This document shows positions 41,466-52,144 of a stretch of 64,000 nucleotides of DNA, piece by piece. How positions within the stretch are numbered: position 1 is the first letter of the stretch; every line of letters starts with the position of its first letter. The DNA comes from Mesonia aestuariivivens (lineage in GTDB: Bacteria > Bacteroidota > Bacteroidia > Flavobacteriales > Flavobacteriaceae): positions 186,001-250,000 of the forward strand of contig NZ_JAHWDF010000002.1 of NCBI RefSeq assembly GCF_019311235.1. The letters run 5' to 3'. The notes beneath the pieces are model-generated. The model ran no database searches. It was not told the origin of the DNA and saw only the letters and a list, made by a program, of their open reading frames with translations. The position numbers and the translations under genes are program-made.

Positions 41466-42971
41466 ATGAAAATTTTTAACAAAGAAAAATTAAAAGAAAC
41501 TGATGAATTCACAATAAAAGAACAAAATATTAAAAGTGATGAATTGATGGAGCGGGCTGCAATTCAACTTTTTGGTTGGTTAAAAACCCAATTACAGGAA
41601 AATCAGCCTAAAATCAATCTTTTTTGCGGAATAGGAAATAATGGAGGAGACGGTTTAGCTTTAGCGCGTTTATTATTGAATGATGGCTATGACGTAGAGG
41701 TTTATATTGTAAATTTTAGTGATAAACGCTCGGATGATTTTTTATTGAATTTAAAACGTTTAAAGGAAAATGATTTTTGGCCTGAGTTTATTAATTCAAC
41801 CTCTGATTTACCCAAATTAAATACTGGCGAAATTGTGATTGATGCTATTTTCGGAATTGGACTAAATAGGCCTGCAGATGCTTGGGTGAAAGAATTGATT
41901 CAGCACATTAATAATTCCAAAAATTATGTGGTTTCGGTAGATGTGCCTTCAGGATTATACCTAGATCAATCACCTAAAGATAAAAAAGCTATTATAAAAG
42001 CAGATACTACAGTTACTTTTCAAGTGCCTAAATTGGTTTTTTTCTTACCTGAAACGGCTGAATTTGCAGGAAGAGTAGAAATAGCAGATATTGGTTTAGA
42101 TCAAAATTTTATTTCAAAATCTAGTGCCGAAGCAATTTTAATTCAGCAACAAGAAGCAAAACGTTTTTATCAGCCTAGATCAAAGTTTTCGCACAAAGGT
42201 ACTTTTGGGCATTGTATAATTGCTGGAGGAAGTTATGGAAAAATAGGAAGTGTTTTGTTAGCTACCAAAGCTGCGCTTAGAGTTGGAGCAGGTAAGGTAA
42301 GTGCTTTAATACCAAAATGTGGTTATAATATTTTGCAATTAGGTGCGCCAGAAGCAATGGTGATTACTACTGAAAATGAAAATTTTTTAGAAACTACTGA
42401 AATTGATTTTCAGCCAGAAAGTATTTGTTTTGGGATTGGAGCTGGCAATAAAAAGGCTACTAAAAATTACTTACAAGAACTTTTACAGCAGCGGAGCGCT
42501 CCTTTACTTATTGATGCTGATGGGATAAATATTCTTGCTGAACATAAAGATTTATTAAAACTTTTACCTGAAAAATCTATTCTCACACCACATCCGGGAG
42601 AGTTAAAAAGATTGTTGGGAGATTGGGAGGATGATTTTGATAAACTTCAAAAAGCCAAAAACTTTTCTTCAACCTATCAAGTTATTTTAGTCATTAAAGG
42701 TGCTTATACTATTACTATTGCAGAAAAACATATGTATGTAAATTCTACAGGAAACCCCGGAATGGCAACTGCAGGAAGCGGAGATACTTTATCAGGAATT
42801 ATTGCTGGTTTGGTAGCACAAGGTTATGATTCTGCAATAGCCGCAGTTTTTGGAGTTTATCTACACGGAAAAGCAGGTGACTTGGCAGCTGAGAAAATAG
42901 GGTTTGAAGCTTTAATAGCCGAAGATATAATTCAGCATTTAGGAAAAGCATTTAAAAGTTTATTTAATTAA
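41466..42971 (+). CDS. nnr: Bifunctional NAD(P)H-hydrate repair enzyme Nnr
   Basis: The 501-residue protein has an N-terminal epimerase domain (YjeF_N, about 1-215: GIGNNGGDGLALARLL) and a C-terminal ADP-dependent dehydratase (about 225-500: GTFGHCIIAGGSYGKIGSVLLATKAALRVGAG, LTPHPGELKRLLG, NPGMATAGSGDTLSGIIAGL). Together they restore damaged NADHX/NADPHX. It is divergent from the thr operon and not functionally linked to it. Length and motifs are typical. Confidence 0.95.
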   Translation: MKIFNKEKLKETDEFTIKEQNIKSDELMERAAIQLFGWLKTQLQENQPKINLFCGIGNNGGDGLALARLLLNDGYDVEVYIVNFSDKRSDDFLLNLKRLKENDFWPEFINSTSDLPKLNTGEIVIDAIFGIGLNRPADAWVKELIQHINNSKNYVVSVDVPSGLYLDQSPKDKKAIIKADTTVTFQVPKLVFFLPETAEFAGRVEIADIGLDQNFISKSSAEAILIQQQEAKRFYQPRSKFSHKGTFGHCIIAGGSYGKIGSVLLATKAALRVGAGKVSALIPKCGYNILQLGAPEAMVITTENENFLETTEIDFQPESICFGIGAGNKKATKNYLQELLQQRSAPLLIDADGINILAEHKDLLKLLPEKSILTPHPGELKRLLGDWEDDFDKLQKAKNFSSTYQVILVIKGAYTITIAEKHMYVNSTGNPGMATAGSGDTLSGIIAGLVAQGYDSAIAAVFGVYLHGKAGDLAAEKIGFEALIAEDIIQHLGKAFKSLFN

Positions 42972-43053
42972 TACTTAATACATCAAAAAAAGCTTGTATA
43001 ATTTATAAGATATCTTCAATTTTGATGCAGAATATTAACAATTGTTTAAAGAG

Positions 43054-44568
43054 ATGAGAGAAACCCATTATATAAGTCGAGATGTTTTAGATCTGCCTCA
43101 AATTCAGCAGATTTTGGAAGAACGTAAATTATTAGCTTTAAGTGATGAAGCAAAGGTGAATATAGATAAGGCTAGAAATTATCTCGATGAAAAAATGGAT
43201 GCTTCACAACAACCTTTCTACGGAATTAATACAGGGTTTGGCTCGTTGTGCAATGTGAAAATCTCAAAAGAAAATTTGGTTCAACTTCAAGAAAACTTAG
43301 TAATCTCTCACGCTTGCGGAACAGGAGATCAAGTTAATCCGAAGATAATAAAATTAATGTTATTGTTGAAGATACAATCGTTAAGTTACGGTAATTCAGG
43401 TATTACGAAACAGGTGGTTCTAAGGTTGATCGATTTTTTTAATGAAGATATTTTACCCGTAGTTTATGAGCAAGGTTCTTTGGGAGCATCTGGAGATTTA
43501 AGTCCGTTAGCGCATCTTTCTTTGCCACTTTTAGGAAAAGGAGAGGTGTATGTAGATGGAAAAATTTATCCATCGGAAGAAATTCTAAAGCAAAAAGGTT
43601 GGGAGTCTTTACAGTTGCGTTCAAAAGAAGGGTTAGCTTTATTAAACGGAACGCAGTTTATGAGTGCTCACGCAGTATTTTCTTTAATGGAGGCTTATAA
43701 ATTATCTTATTTAGCAGATGCTATTGGAGCGGTTTCTGTAGAAGGTTTTGATTGTAATCTTTCTCCGTTTGATCCTCTGGTTCATTATGTGCGACCTCAT
43801 CGAGGGCAAGTAAAAACTGCTGAGCGCATGTTGGAGTTTTTAGAAGGAAGTGAAATTGCAGAAAAAGTAAAAGATAGTGTGCAAGATCCTTATTCATTTA
43901 GATGTATTCCGCAGGTTCATGGTGCTTCAAAAGATACGATTAGATTTGTACATCAAACGGTTAAAACTGAAATTAATAGCGTTACTGATAACCCTAACAT
44001 TTTTGTAGAGGAAGATAGAATTATTTCTGGAGGAAATTTTCACGGTCAGCCTTTAGCTTTGGCAATGGATTATTTGGCCATCGCTTTAGCTGAATTGGCT
44101 AATATTTCTGAACGTAGAGTCTATCAATTAGTTTCAGGCTTACGTGGTTTGCCTATGTTTTTGGTGGATGATCCTGGTTTAAATAACGGATTTATGATTC
44201 CGCAATATACTGCAGCTAGTATTGTTAGTCAAAATAAACAATTATGTACGCCAGCAAGTGTAGATTCTATAGTTTCTTCTAACGGGCAAGAAGATCATGT
44301 GAGTATGGGCGCAAATGCAGCAACAAAATTAGTGAAAGTAGTAGAAAATTTACAATCTGTGTTAGCAATTGAGTTATTTAATGCCTCTCAGGCTTTGTAT
44401 TACCGTGAGCCACTACAATCTTCAAGTTTTATTATGCAGTTAGTAAAGAGTTTTCGTGATGAGGTTCCTGTCGTTAAGCAAGATAAAATAATGGCTGTGG
44501 AAATTGCAAAAGCAAAACTTTATATCCATCAATTTGGGATAGATCACGAAATATTGTTTGCTAATTAA
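43054..44568 (+). CDS. hutH: Histidine ammonia-lyase
   Basis: It deaminates histidine to urocanate, the first step of histidine breakdown. I use ATG 43054 (504 residues, MRETHYISRDVLDL) over a TTG four codons earlier. The Ala-Ser-Gly triad that forms the MIO cofactor is in GSLGASGDLSPLAH (residues 145-147). YGINTGFG, GGNFHGQPLALAMD and SSNGQEDHVSMG complete the active site and favour histidine over tyrosine or phenylalanine. hutU, hutI and hutG are not in the window, so the pathway must be split. Confidence 0.93.
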   Translation: MRETHYISRDVLDLPQIQQILEERKLLALSDEAKVNIDKARNYLDEKMDASQQPFYGINTGFGSLCNVKISKENLVQLQENLVISHACGTGDQVNPKIIKLMLLLKIQSLSYGNSGITKQVVLRLIDFFNEDILPVVYEQGSLGASGDLSPLAHLSLPLLGKGEVYVDGKIYPSEEILKQKGWESLQLRSKEGLALLNGTQFMSAHAVFSLMEAYKLSYLADAIGAVSVEGFDCNLSPFDPLVHYVRPHRGQVKTAERMLEFLEGSEIAEKVKDSVQDPYSFRCIPQVHGASKDTIRFVHQTVKTEINSVTDNPNIFVEEDRIISGGNFHGQPLALAMDYLAIALAELANISERRVYQLVSGLRGLPMFLVDDPGLNNGFMIPQYTAASIVSQNKQLCTPASVDSIVSSNGQEDHVSMGANAATKLVKVVENLQSVLAIELFNASQALYYREPLQSSSFIMQLVKSFRDEVPVVKQDKIMAVEIAKAKLYIHQFGIDHEILFAN

Positions 44569-44629
44569 TTCTTTCTTTCTGAATTAATATTTCATTTATT
44601 ATTGATGGTAAAGAAAATACCATCATAAA

Positions 44630-44660
44630 AAACGCCCATATTTATTAAATATGGGCGTTT
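44630..44660. terminator. Terminator between hutH and clpC
   Basis: AAACGCCCATA (44630-44640) pairs with TATGGGCGTTT (44650-44660), and inner bases also pair. A tracts on the left suit clpC; the right side is only weakly T-rich. A second stem GATGGTA / TACCATC lies at 44604-44623. Confidence 0.65.
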
Positions 44661-44679
44661 GTAATTTTAGATAAATTGA

Positions 44680-47241
44680 TTAAGATTCTTCAGTTTTAGT
44701 TTTAGATTTTTTTACTTCAATCGTTAATTCTGATTTTTCTTTGTCTAAATCCATTAATACTTGATCACCTTCTTCAATTTTAGAGGTAATAATTTTTTCA
44801 GCTAAGGCATCTTCAACATATTTCTGAATAGCTCTTTTTAGCGGTCTTGCACCATATTGTTGATCAAAACCTTTGTCTGAAATAAAATCTTTAGCTTCGT
44901 CTGTTAATTCTAAATCGTAGCCTAAATCTTTTATTCTATTAAATAGTTTTTCTAATTCAATATCAATGATCTTATGAATATGTTTTCTTTCTAAAGAATT
45001 AAATATGACTACATCGTCGATTCTATTTAAAAATTCAGGAGCAAAAGCTTTTTTTAATGCATTTTCAATTACACCTCTCGTATTAGAGTCTGCCTGACTT
45101 TTTTGAGCTTGAGTTCCAAAACCAACTCCTTGCCCAAAATCTTTCAATTTTCGAGCTCCGATATTAGAAGTCATAATAATGATGGTATTTCTAAAATCTA
45201 TTTTTCTACCTAAACTATCGGTTAAATAACCATCGTCAAGTACTTGAAGAAGCATATTAAATACATCTGGGTGTGCTTTTTCAACTTCATCTAATAAAAT
45301 AACGGCATAAGGCTTACGTCTCACTTTTTCAGTTAACTGTCCGCCTTCTTCGTAACCAACGTATCCTGGAGGTGCTCCTACTAATCTTGAGATCGCAAAT
45401 TTCTCCATGTATTCACTCATATCTATTCTTATGAGTGTATCTTCATTGTCAAACAGCTCTTTTGCTAAAATTTTAGCTAATTGAGTTTTACCGACTCCTG
45501 TTTGCCCTAAAAATATAAATGAACCAATGGGTTTGTTGGGATCTTTAAGCCCAGCTCGATTTCTTTGTATAGCTTTAACAACTTTATTTACCGCATCGTC
45601 TTGACCAATCACTTTACCTTTAATAAGCTCTGGTAATATGGCTAATTTATTGCTTTCTGTTTGTGCAATTCTGTTAACGGGTATTCCTGTCATCATAGAA
45701 ACTACATCGGCAACGCTGTCTTCAGAAACGGTTTCTTTGTGTTGTTTAGAATCTTCTTCCCATCTTTCTTGAGCGATTTCTAATTCTTTTTCAAGATTCT
45801 TTTCGTCATCACGAAGTTTAGCGGCTTCTTCATATTTTTGTTTCTTAACTACAGAGTTTTTAGTTTCTCTAACTTCTTCTAGTTTTTTTTCTAAATCTAA
45901 AATTCGTTTAGGGACTTCTATATTCGTAATATGTACTCGAGAACCAGCTTCATCTAAAGCATCAATAGCTTTATCTGGTAAAAAACGATCTGTCATATAA
46001 CGGTTAGTTAATTTTACACAAGCTTCGATAGCCTGAGGAGTGTAACTTACATTATGGTGACTTTCGTACTTGCCTTTAATATTGTTTAGAATTTCGATGG
46101 TTTCATCTACTGTGGTGGGCTCAATAATAACTTTTTGAAATCTTCTTTCTAAGGCGCCATCTTTTTCTATATGTTGTCTGTATTCGTCTAGAGTAGTGGC
46201 TCCAATACATTGTAATTCGCCTCGTGCTAGTGCTGGTTTAAACATGTTACTAGCATCTAAGCTACCGGTTGCACCGCCAGCGCCAACGATTGTATGAATT
46301 TCGTCTATAAAAAGAATAATATCATCATTCTTTTCAAGTTCATTCATCACCGCTTTCATGCGTTCTTCGAACTGGCCTCGATATTTGGTTCCTGCTACTA
46401 AGCTGGCAAGATCTAAGGTCACTACGCGTTTGTCAAAAAGTATTCTGCTAACTTTTCTTTTTACAATTCTTAAAGCTAAACCTTCGGCGATGGCACTTTT
46501 ACCAACACCAGGTTCACCAATAAGTAGTGGGTTATTTTTCTTTCTTCTACTTAAAATTTGAGAAACTCGTTCTATTTCTTTTTCACGCCCCACTACAGGG
46601 TCTAATTTACCGTCGTCTGCCATGGCGGTAAGGTCTCTACCAAAATTATCTAAAACTGGAGTTTTAGATTTTTTGTTAGTTTTTGTACTACCGCTATTCC
46701 CGCTTCCTCCAAATGGATTGTTACGTGTGTCTCCAGATGCTGTATCATCATCAGGAAAAGATTCTGCGGTAGGACTTTCTGTATAATCGTTATCTTGTGT
46801 TATCATAGATTTAAATTCATCTTTCACGTTATCATAATCTACTTTTAACTTATTTAAAAGTTTTGTGGTTGGGTCATTCTCATTTCTAAGAATGCATAAA
46901 AGCAAATGAGCTGTATTGATTGATGAGCTCTGAAAAAGTTTCGCTTCTAAAAAAGTTGTTTTTAACGCACGTTCTGCTTGCCTAGTTAAATGAAGATTTT
47001 TCTTTTCATTAGATATAACTGCATTTTCGGGGTTAGCAGGACTTAGTATTTCTACTTTACGTCTTAAATGATTTAAGTCTATGTTTAGTGTATCTAGTAT
47101 ATCTATAGCTTTTCCGCTACCGTCTCTTAGTAAACCAAGAACAAGATGTTCTGTACCAATGAAGTCATGGCCTAAGCGTAAAGCTTCTTCCTTACTATAG
47201 GTAATTACATCTTTTACTCTTGGTGAAAAATTATCATCCAT
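44680..47241 (-). CDS. clpC: ATP-dependent Clp protease ATP-binding subunit ClpC
   Basis: The 853-residue Hsp100 unfoldase feeds ClpP. The start is ATG 47241 ([13 protein letters not shown]): a clear AGGAG lies about 8 nt upstream, and the extra 14 codons above are unlike the family. The Clp-N repeats are at about 1-150, AAA1 Walker A (GEPGVGKSA) near 242, a UVR-type middle region near 420-480, and AAA2 Walker A (GQTGVGKTQ) near 580 with the C-terminal D2-small domain. The middle domain separates it from ClpB and ClpA. It is divergent from gyrA. Confidence 0.95.
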   Translation of the reverse strand: MDDNFSPRVKDVITYSKEEALRLGHDFIGTEHLVLGLLRDGSGKAIDILDTLNIDLNHLRRKVEILSPANPENAVISNEKKNLHLTRQAERALKTTFLEAKLFQSSSINTAHLLLCILRNENDPTTKLLNKLKVDYDNVKDEFKSMITQDNDYTESPTAESFPDDDTASGDTRNNPFGGSGNSGSTKTNKKSKTPVLDNFGRDLTAMADDGKLDPVVGREKEIERVSQILSRRKKNNPLLIGEPGVGKSAIAEGLALRIVKRKVSRILFDKRVVTLDLASLVAGTKYRGQFEERMKAVMNELEKNDDIILFIDEIHTIVGAGGATGSLDASNMFKPALARGELQCIGATTLDEYRQHIEKDGALERRFQKVIIEPTTVDETIEILNNIKGKYESHHNVSYTPQAIEACVKLTNRYMTDRFLPDKAIDALDEAGSRVHITNIEVPKRILDLEKKLEEVRETKNSVVKKQKYEEAAKLRDDEKNLEKELEIAQERWEEDSKQHKETVSEDSVADVVSMMTGIPVNRIAQTESNKLAILPELIKGKVIGQDDAVNKVVKAIQRNRAGLKDPNKPIGSFIFLGQTGVGKTQLAKILAKELFDNEDTLIRIDMSEYMEKFAISRLVGAPPGYVGYEEGGQLTEKVRRKPYAVILLDEVEKAHPDVFNMLLQVLDDGYLTDSLGRKIDFRNTIIIMTSNIGARKLKDFGQGVGFGTQAQKSQADSNTRGVIENALKKAFAPEFLNRIDDVVIFNSLERKHIHKIIDIELEKLFNRIKDLGYDLELTDEAKDFISDKGFDQQYGARPLKRAIQKYVEDALAEKIITSKIEEGDQVLMDLDKEKSELTIEVKKSKTKTEES

Positions 47242-47318
47242 CTCTAAATCTCCTCTTATTATTAAACATTGTAATGTTTCCAAAAACTATGCCTGTTTGC
47301 AAGCACTAAGCTAATAGA

Positions 47319-47326
47319 CAAAAATA
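47319..47326 (-). promoter_or_regulatory. Candidate -7 element of clpC
   Basis: The minus strand reads TATTTTTG, an exact TAnnTTTG, about 78 nt before the clpC ATG. A TTG lies 11 nt upstream, which is too close. Confidence 0.4.
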
Positions 47327-47357
47327 TCTGTTAAAATCAAAGTTTTTATAAACTTTC

Positions 47358-47378
47358 TTATTAACGGTGCGTTAATAA
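47358..47378. promoter_or_regulatory. 21-bp dyad in the clpC-gyrA intergenic region
   Basis: TTATTAACG-GTG-CGTTAATAA has 9-bp perfect arms and a 3-bp centre. A third half-site GTTAATAA follows at 47385-47392, 14 bp from the second. Placed between divergent clpC and gyrA, it looks like a regulator site. Confidence 0.45.
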
Positions 47379-47483
47379 AATTTTGTTAATAAAATATACG
47401 TAAAGTTATTCATTAGGGGTTTAAATTACTGATAATTTCCGTAAATTGCCCGTTAGAAATATAATTTAACCAAAATTAGTTTT

Positions 47484-50036
47484 ATGGCTGAAGGAGAGAA
47501 GTTAATTCCTATCAATATTGAAGATGAAATGAAGTCGGCCTATATCGATTATTCGATGTCGGTCATTGTGTCACGTGCGCTGCCAGATGTACGTGATGGT
47601 TTAAAACCAGTTCATAGAAGAGTATTATTTGGAATGTACGAATTAGGTGTACTTTCCAACCGAGCATATAAAAAATCAGCAAGAATTGTTGGTGAGGTTT
47701 TAGGTAAATATCACCCACACGGTGATACCTCTGTGTATGATGCTATGGTGCGTATGGCTCAAGAATGGAGCTTGCGTTATATGTTAGTAGATGGTCAAGG
47801 TAACTTTGGGTCTGTAGATGGCGATAGCCCTGCAGCCATGCGTTATACCGAGGCGAGAATGAGAAAGATAAGTGAAGATATGCTTGCCGATATTGATAAA
47901 GATACGGTAGACCATACCTTAAATTTTGATGATACCTTAAAAGAACCTTCAGTATTACCCACTAGAATTCCTGGTTTATTAGTTAATGGAGCCAGTGGTA
48001 TTGCAGTAGGTATGGCTACTAATATGCCTCCGCACAATTTATCTGAAGTAATAGATGGTACTGTTGCTTACATTGAAAATAACGATATAGAAATTGATGA
48101 GTTAATACAACATATAAAAGCACCCGATTTTCCGACAGGAGGTATTATTTATGGTTATGATGGTGTTAGAGAAGCTTTTAAAACAGGTCGTGGACGTGTG
48201 GTTATGCGTGCAAAAGCGAGTGTGGAAGAAGTAAGAGGTAAAGAATGTATTGTTGTTACTGAAATTCCTTACCAAGTCAATAAAGCAGATATGATTAAGA
48301 AAACTGCAGATTTGGTAAACGATAAAAAAATTGAAGGTATTTCGTTAATCCGAGACGAATCAGATAGAAACGGTATGCGTATCGTTTATGTCTTAAAAAG
48401 AGATGCAATACCTAATATCGTTTTAAATACACTTTATAAGCATACCGCTTTACAATCATCTTTCAGTGTAAATAATATAGCCTTAGTAAAAGGGCGTCCA
48501 GAAATGTTGAATCTAAAAGATATGATTCAATATTTTGTAGAACATCGTCACGATGTAGTGGTAAGACGTACGAAGTTTGAATTAAAGAAAGCAGAAGATC
48601 GCGCTCATATTTTAGAAGGATTAATTATTGCTTCAGATCATATAGATGAAGTGATTGCATTAATTCGAGCATCAAGCAATACCGAAGAAGCAAGGCAAAA
48701 ATTAATCGATCGTTTTGAGCTTAGTGAACTGCAAGCTAAAGCAATCGTAGAAATGCGATTAAGACAACTTACCGGTCTTGAGCAAGATAAATTACGTGTA
48801 GAATATGATGAGTTGATGGAGACCATTAAAGATCTAAAAGAAATTCTTGCCAGTGAAGAACGTAGAATGCAAATCATTAAAGATGAATTGCTAGAGGTAA
48901 AAGAAAAATATGGAGATGAACGTAGATCTACTATTAATTTTGCTGGTGGAGATCTAAGTATTGAAGATATGATTCCTGACGAACAGGTAGTAATTTCTAT
49001 TTCTCACGCAGGTTATATTAAACGAACATCACTTTCAGAATATAAAAAACAAAATAGAGGAGGAGTTGGTTCTAAAGCCTCAACAACTAGAAATGAAGAT
49101 TTCTTAGAATACCTTTTTGTAGGGACCAATCACCAATACATGATTTTCTTTACCCAAGAAGGTAAATGTTTCTGGATGAGAGTTTATGAAATTCCTGAAG
49201 GAAGTAAAACCTCTAAAGGTAGAGCTATTCAAAATTTAGTTAATATCGAGCCACAAGATAAAGTAAAAGCTTTTATCTGTACACAAGACTTAAAAGATGA
49301 AGAATACATCAATAGTCACTACGTTATTATGGCTACTCGAAAAGGTCAGGTTAAGAAAACTTCTTTAGAGCAATATTCTCGACCAAGAACAAATGGTATT
49401 AATGCAATTACTATTAAAGATGGTGATGAGTTAATTTCTGCTAAACTAACTACAGGAGAAAGCCAAGTAATGCTAGCCTTAAAATCTGGTAAAGCTATTC
49501 GTTTTGAAGAAGCTAAAACTAGACCTATGGGTAGAAATGCGAGTGGAGTAAGAGGTATAACTCTAGCCCATGATAAAGATGAAGTAGTAGGTATGATCGC
49601 TGTAGAAAAACCAGATGAAGAAACCGTACTTGTGGTTTCTGAAAACGGTTATGGTAAACGTACATATATCAACGATCCTGAAACTGGAGATGAAATTTAT
49701 AGAATTACCAATAGAGGAGGAAAGGGGGTAAAAACAATTTCTGTAACTGAAAAAACAGGAGAGTTAGTAACCATTAAATCTGTGACTGATCAAGATGATT
49801 TAATGATTATTAATAAATCAGGAATTGCAATTCGTATCGCAGTTCAAGATCTTCGGGTAATGGGAAGAGCTACGCAGGGAGTTCGACTAATCAATCTAAA
49901 AGGTAATGATTCTATCGCTGCTGTTGCTAAGGTTATGAATGAAGATGAGGAGGAAGATGTAATTGTGAACATAGATGAAGACACTTCAACCAATGAAAAT
50001 GGCATAGCTCTTGATAATAGTGGTGAAGAAGAATAA
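47484..50036 (+). CDS. gyrA: DNA gyrase subunit A
   Basis: The 850-residue protein has the cleavage domain [31 protein letters not shown] and the active tyrosine in [10 protein letters not shown] (about Y121). The coiled tower and the beta-pinwheel C-terminal domain follow, and the protein ends in an acidic tail. With GyrB (not in the window) it introduces negative supercoils. The QRDR-region motif [17 protein letters not shown] shows serine at the position of E. coli Ser83. It stands as the first of a pair with the TPR gene 27 nt downstream. Confidence 0.96.
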   Translation: MAEGEKLIPINIEDEMKSAYIDYSMSVIVSRALPDVRDGLKPVHRRVLFGMYELGVLSNRAYKKSARIVGEVLGKYHPHGDTSVYDAMVRMAQEWSLRYMLVDGQGNFGSVDGDSPAAMRYTEARMRKISEDMLADIDKDTVDHTLNFDDTLKEPSVLPTRIPGLLVNGASGIAVGMATNMPPHNLSEVIDGTVAYIENNDIEIDELIQHIKAPDFPTGGIIYGYDGVREAFKTGRGRVVMRAKASVEEVRGKECIVVTEIPYQVNKADMIKKTADLVNDKKIEGISLIRDESDRNGMRIVYVLKRDAIPNIVLNTLYKHTALQSSFSVNNIALVKGRPEMLNLKDMIQYFVEHRHDVVVRRTKFELKKAEDRAHILEGLIIASDHIDEVIALIRASSNTEEARQKLIDRFELSELQAKAIVEMRLRQLTGLEQDKLRVEYDELMETIKDLKEILASEERRMQIIKDELLEVKEKYGDERRSTINFAGGDLSIEDMIPDEQVVISISHAGYIKRTSLSEYKKQNRGGVGSKASTTRNEDFLEYLFVGTNHQYMIFFTQEGKCFWMRVYEIPEGSKTSKGRAIQNLVNIEPQDKVKAFICTQDLKDEEYINSHYVIMATRKGQVKKTSLEQYSRPRTNGINAITIKDGDELISAKLTTGESQVMLALKSGKAIRFEEAKTRPMGRNASGVRGITLAHDKDEVVGMIAVEKPDEETVLVVSENGYGKRTYINDPETGDEIYRITNRGGKGVKTISVTEKTGELVTIKSVTDQDDLMIINKSGIAIRIAVQDLRVMGRATQGVRLINLKGNDSIAAVAKVMNEDEEEDVIVNIDEDTSTNENGIALDNSGEEE

Positions 50037-50063
50037 AATATTAAAAACCAAATCCAAAAAAAA

Positions 50064-51305
50064 ATGAATTCAAAAATTTTAGCATTAGGCTTCCTATTAG
50101 CAGGTTCTACAGTTTTTGCGCAAAAAAAAGAAATTAGAAATGCAGAAAAAGCTATCGATAAAGGTAACTTCACAGAAGCTAAAAGCATTTTAACTTCTGT
50201 GGAAACTCAGGTAGCAGGTGAAAAAGATAGAATAAAAGAAGATTATTATATGGCTAAAGGAAAAGCTTATATGAGTAATCAACCAGAAAAGCAATCTGCA
50301 GCAGATTTAAAAATGGCAGGTGAAGCTTTTAAAATGGCTAAAGAATTTGGTAATGAAGATGCAGCTGCAAAATTAGCAGATGTAAAGAATGCCTTGGTAA
50401 ATTCTGCTATAGCAGATCAAAATGCTGAAAAGTATAAAGAGTCTGCAAAAAAATTGTACACTTCTTATGAGTTAAATACTCAAGATACTATTCATTTGTA
50501 TTATGCTGCCGCTAGTGCTACTAATGGAAAAGACTTTAAAACTGCATTAAAGTATTATGAGTCTTTAGCAAAAATGAATTATTCTGGAGCTGGTATTGAA
50601 TATTATGCAATAAATAAAGAAACTGGCGAAAAAGAAAGATTTGCTAATGAAAAGCAAAGAGATCTTTATTTAAAATCAGGTAATTATGATGATCCATCTC
50701 AAGAGAAAATTCCTTCAAAAAAAGCAGAAATAACAAAGAATATAGCATTAATTTATATTCAAGAAGGTGAAACTGAAAAAGGTTTAAAAGCTATTGAAGC
50801 GGCGATAAAAGAAAATCCTGATGATACTTCTTTAATGTTAGCTCAAGCTGATATTTACTATAAAGCTGATCAAAAAGATAAATATGCAGAGATTGTAGAA
50901 AAAGTTCTTGAAAAAGATCCTAATAATGCCTCTTTATATTATAACTTAGGAGTTACAGCAACACAAATGGAAGCTCCTGAAAAAGCCGTAGCTTACTATA
51001 AGAAAGCTATTGAAGTAGATCCAAAAATGACTAGCGCTTATGTTAATTTAGCCTCATCTATACTTATGCAAGAGCAAGGTATGATTGATGAAATGAATAG
51101 CTTAGGAATGAGTAAGGCCGATACTAAACGTTATGATGAATTACAAAAAGAACGTTCTTCATTATACGAAAAAGCGGTACCTTATTTAGAAAAAGCAGTT
51201 GAGTTAGATGAAAATAATCAAGATGCAATTCAAACTTTAATTAATATTCATTCTCAATTAGGAAATGATGATAAGGTAGCTACCTATAAAGCTATGAAAA
51301 ATTAA
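50064..51305 (+). CDS. Secreted TPR protein
   Basis: The 413-residue protein has a signal peptide (MNSKILALGFLLAGSTVFAQ) and TPR-type helical repeats, clearest between about residues 225-340 (ALIYIQEGETEKGLKAIEAAIKENPDDTSL and SLYYNLGVTATQMEAPEKAVAYYKKAIEVDP). These repeats bind proteins in the periplasm or at the outer membrane. Partner unknown. The 27-nt gap to gyrA and the terminator after it indicate cotranscription with gyrA. Confidence 0.85.
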   Translation: MNSKILALGFLLAGSTVFAQKKEIRNAEKAIDKGNFTEAKSILTSVETQVAGEKDRIKEDYYMAKGKAYMSNQPEKQSAADLKMAGEAFKMAKEFGNEDAAAKLADVKNALVNSAIADQNAEKYKESAKKLYTSYELNTQDTIHLYYAAASATNGKDFKTALKYYESLAKMNYSGAGIEYYAINKETGEKERFANEKQRDLYLKSGNYDDPSQEKIPSKKAEITKNIALIYIQEGETEKGLKAIEAAIKENPDDTSLMLAQADIYYKADQKDKYAEIVEKVLEKDPNNASLYYNLGVTATQMEAPEKAVAYYKKAIEVDPKMTSAYVNLASSILMQEQGMIDEMNSLGMSKADTKRYDELQKERSSLYEKAVPYLEKAVELDENNQDAIQTLINIHSQLGNDDKVATYKAMKN

Positions 51306-51330
51306 GTTTTAGAATTTTCATAAAATATAA

Positions 51331-51363
51331 AAAAAAAGCTCCGATCAATTCGGAGCTTTTTTT
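51331..51363. terminator. Terminator after the TPR gene, shared with the NlpC gene
   Basis: Stem AAAAAGCTCCGA / TCGGAGCTTTTT (51333-51344, 51350-51361) has a 5-nt loop with A tracts on the left and T tracts on the right, serving both convergent genes. Confidence 0.85.
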
Positions 51364-51367
51364 AATT

Positions 51368-52120
51368 CTAAATTACTTTTTTAATCACTCTCAAGTTATG
51401 TGAATATTGATTGGTATCCACATTGAATATTCCACTATGATCTATTCTATCTATTCTTACTTCGCCATGAGCGTGAATAATATAATTATCTTTCATGATA
51501 ATTCCTACATGAATAATGTTTCCTTCTTCATTATCAAAAAATGCTAAATCTCCAGGTTCACTTTCTTCAATAAAACTTAAGGCTTCACCCTGTTTTGCTT
51601 GTTGAGATGCGTCTCTAAATAATCGATAGCCGTTTAAGCGATAAACCATTTGTGTAAAGCCACTACAATCTATCCCAAAAGGACTTTTGCCCCCCCATAG
51701 GTAAGGAGTGTTTAGATATAGGTAAGCCGTCTCTAGTAAGTGTGATTTTGGCTGTAAGCCAACTATTTTTTGACCTTCAAATTCTAAGTTTAAATTATTT
51801 AAAAAATTCAATTTCGATCCTAAAGAAATTGGGATAAGAGACTTTGTTTTCGTGTTAATAGCAAAATCTATTAAATCTATAGAAAGTTCTTCAGCAGAAG
51901 ATTCTAATATAAGATAATCTTTTTTTTGTAGATCTAGGTATTGCTTGTTATCAATCCAACCTTCATAAGCATCAAATGCAATACGGATTTTGCTCCATTT
52001 TTTTCTTTTTTCTAAAACTTTAAAATGTTCTCCAAATAATAATTGAGAAACCATTTCACTGGTATCGGTAGGTTCTAACCGTACTGGTACAATATTAAGC
52101 TGACAAATTCCGTAATGCAT
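51368..52120 (-). CDS. NlpC/P60 (C40) peptidoglycan hydrolase
   Basis: The 250-residue protein has an N-terminal bacterial SH3 region (about 5-65) and a C-terminal NlpC/P60 domain with the catalytic cysteine in PFGIDCSGFTQMVYRLNG (about C150). The histidine is in IIHVGIIM (about H204) and a third polar residue in YIIHAHGEVRI. Such enzymes cut the stem peptide of peptidoglycan. There is no signal peptide, so it may act on recycled fragments in the cytoplasm, or export is not visible. It starts 24 nt after the thiolase stop. Confidence 0.87.
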   Translation of the reverse strand: MHYGICQLNIVPVRLEPTDTSEMVSQLLFGEHFKVLEKRKKWSKIRIAFDAYEGWIDNKQYLDLQKKDYLILESSAEELSIDLIDFAINTKTKSLIPISLGSKLNFLNNLNLEFEGQKIVGLQPKSHLLETAYLYLNTPYLWGGKSPFGIDCSGFTQMVYRLNGYRLFRDASQQAKQGEALSFIEESEPGDLAFFDNEEGNIIHVGIIMKDNYIIHAHGEVRIDRIDHSGIFNVDTNQYSHNLRVIKKVI

Positions 52121-52144
52121 TAATTTAATTTTTATGCAAAAATA

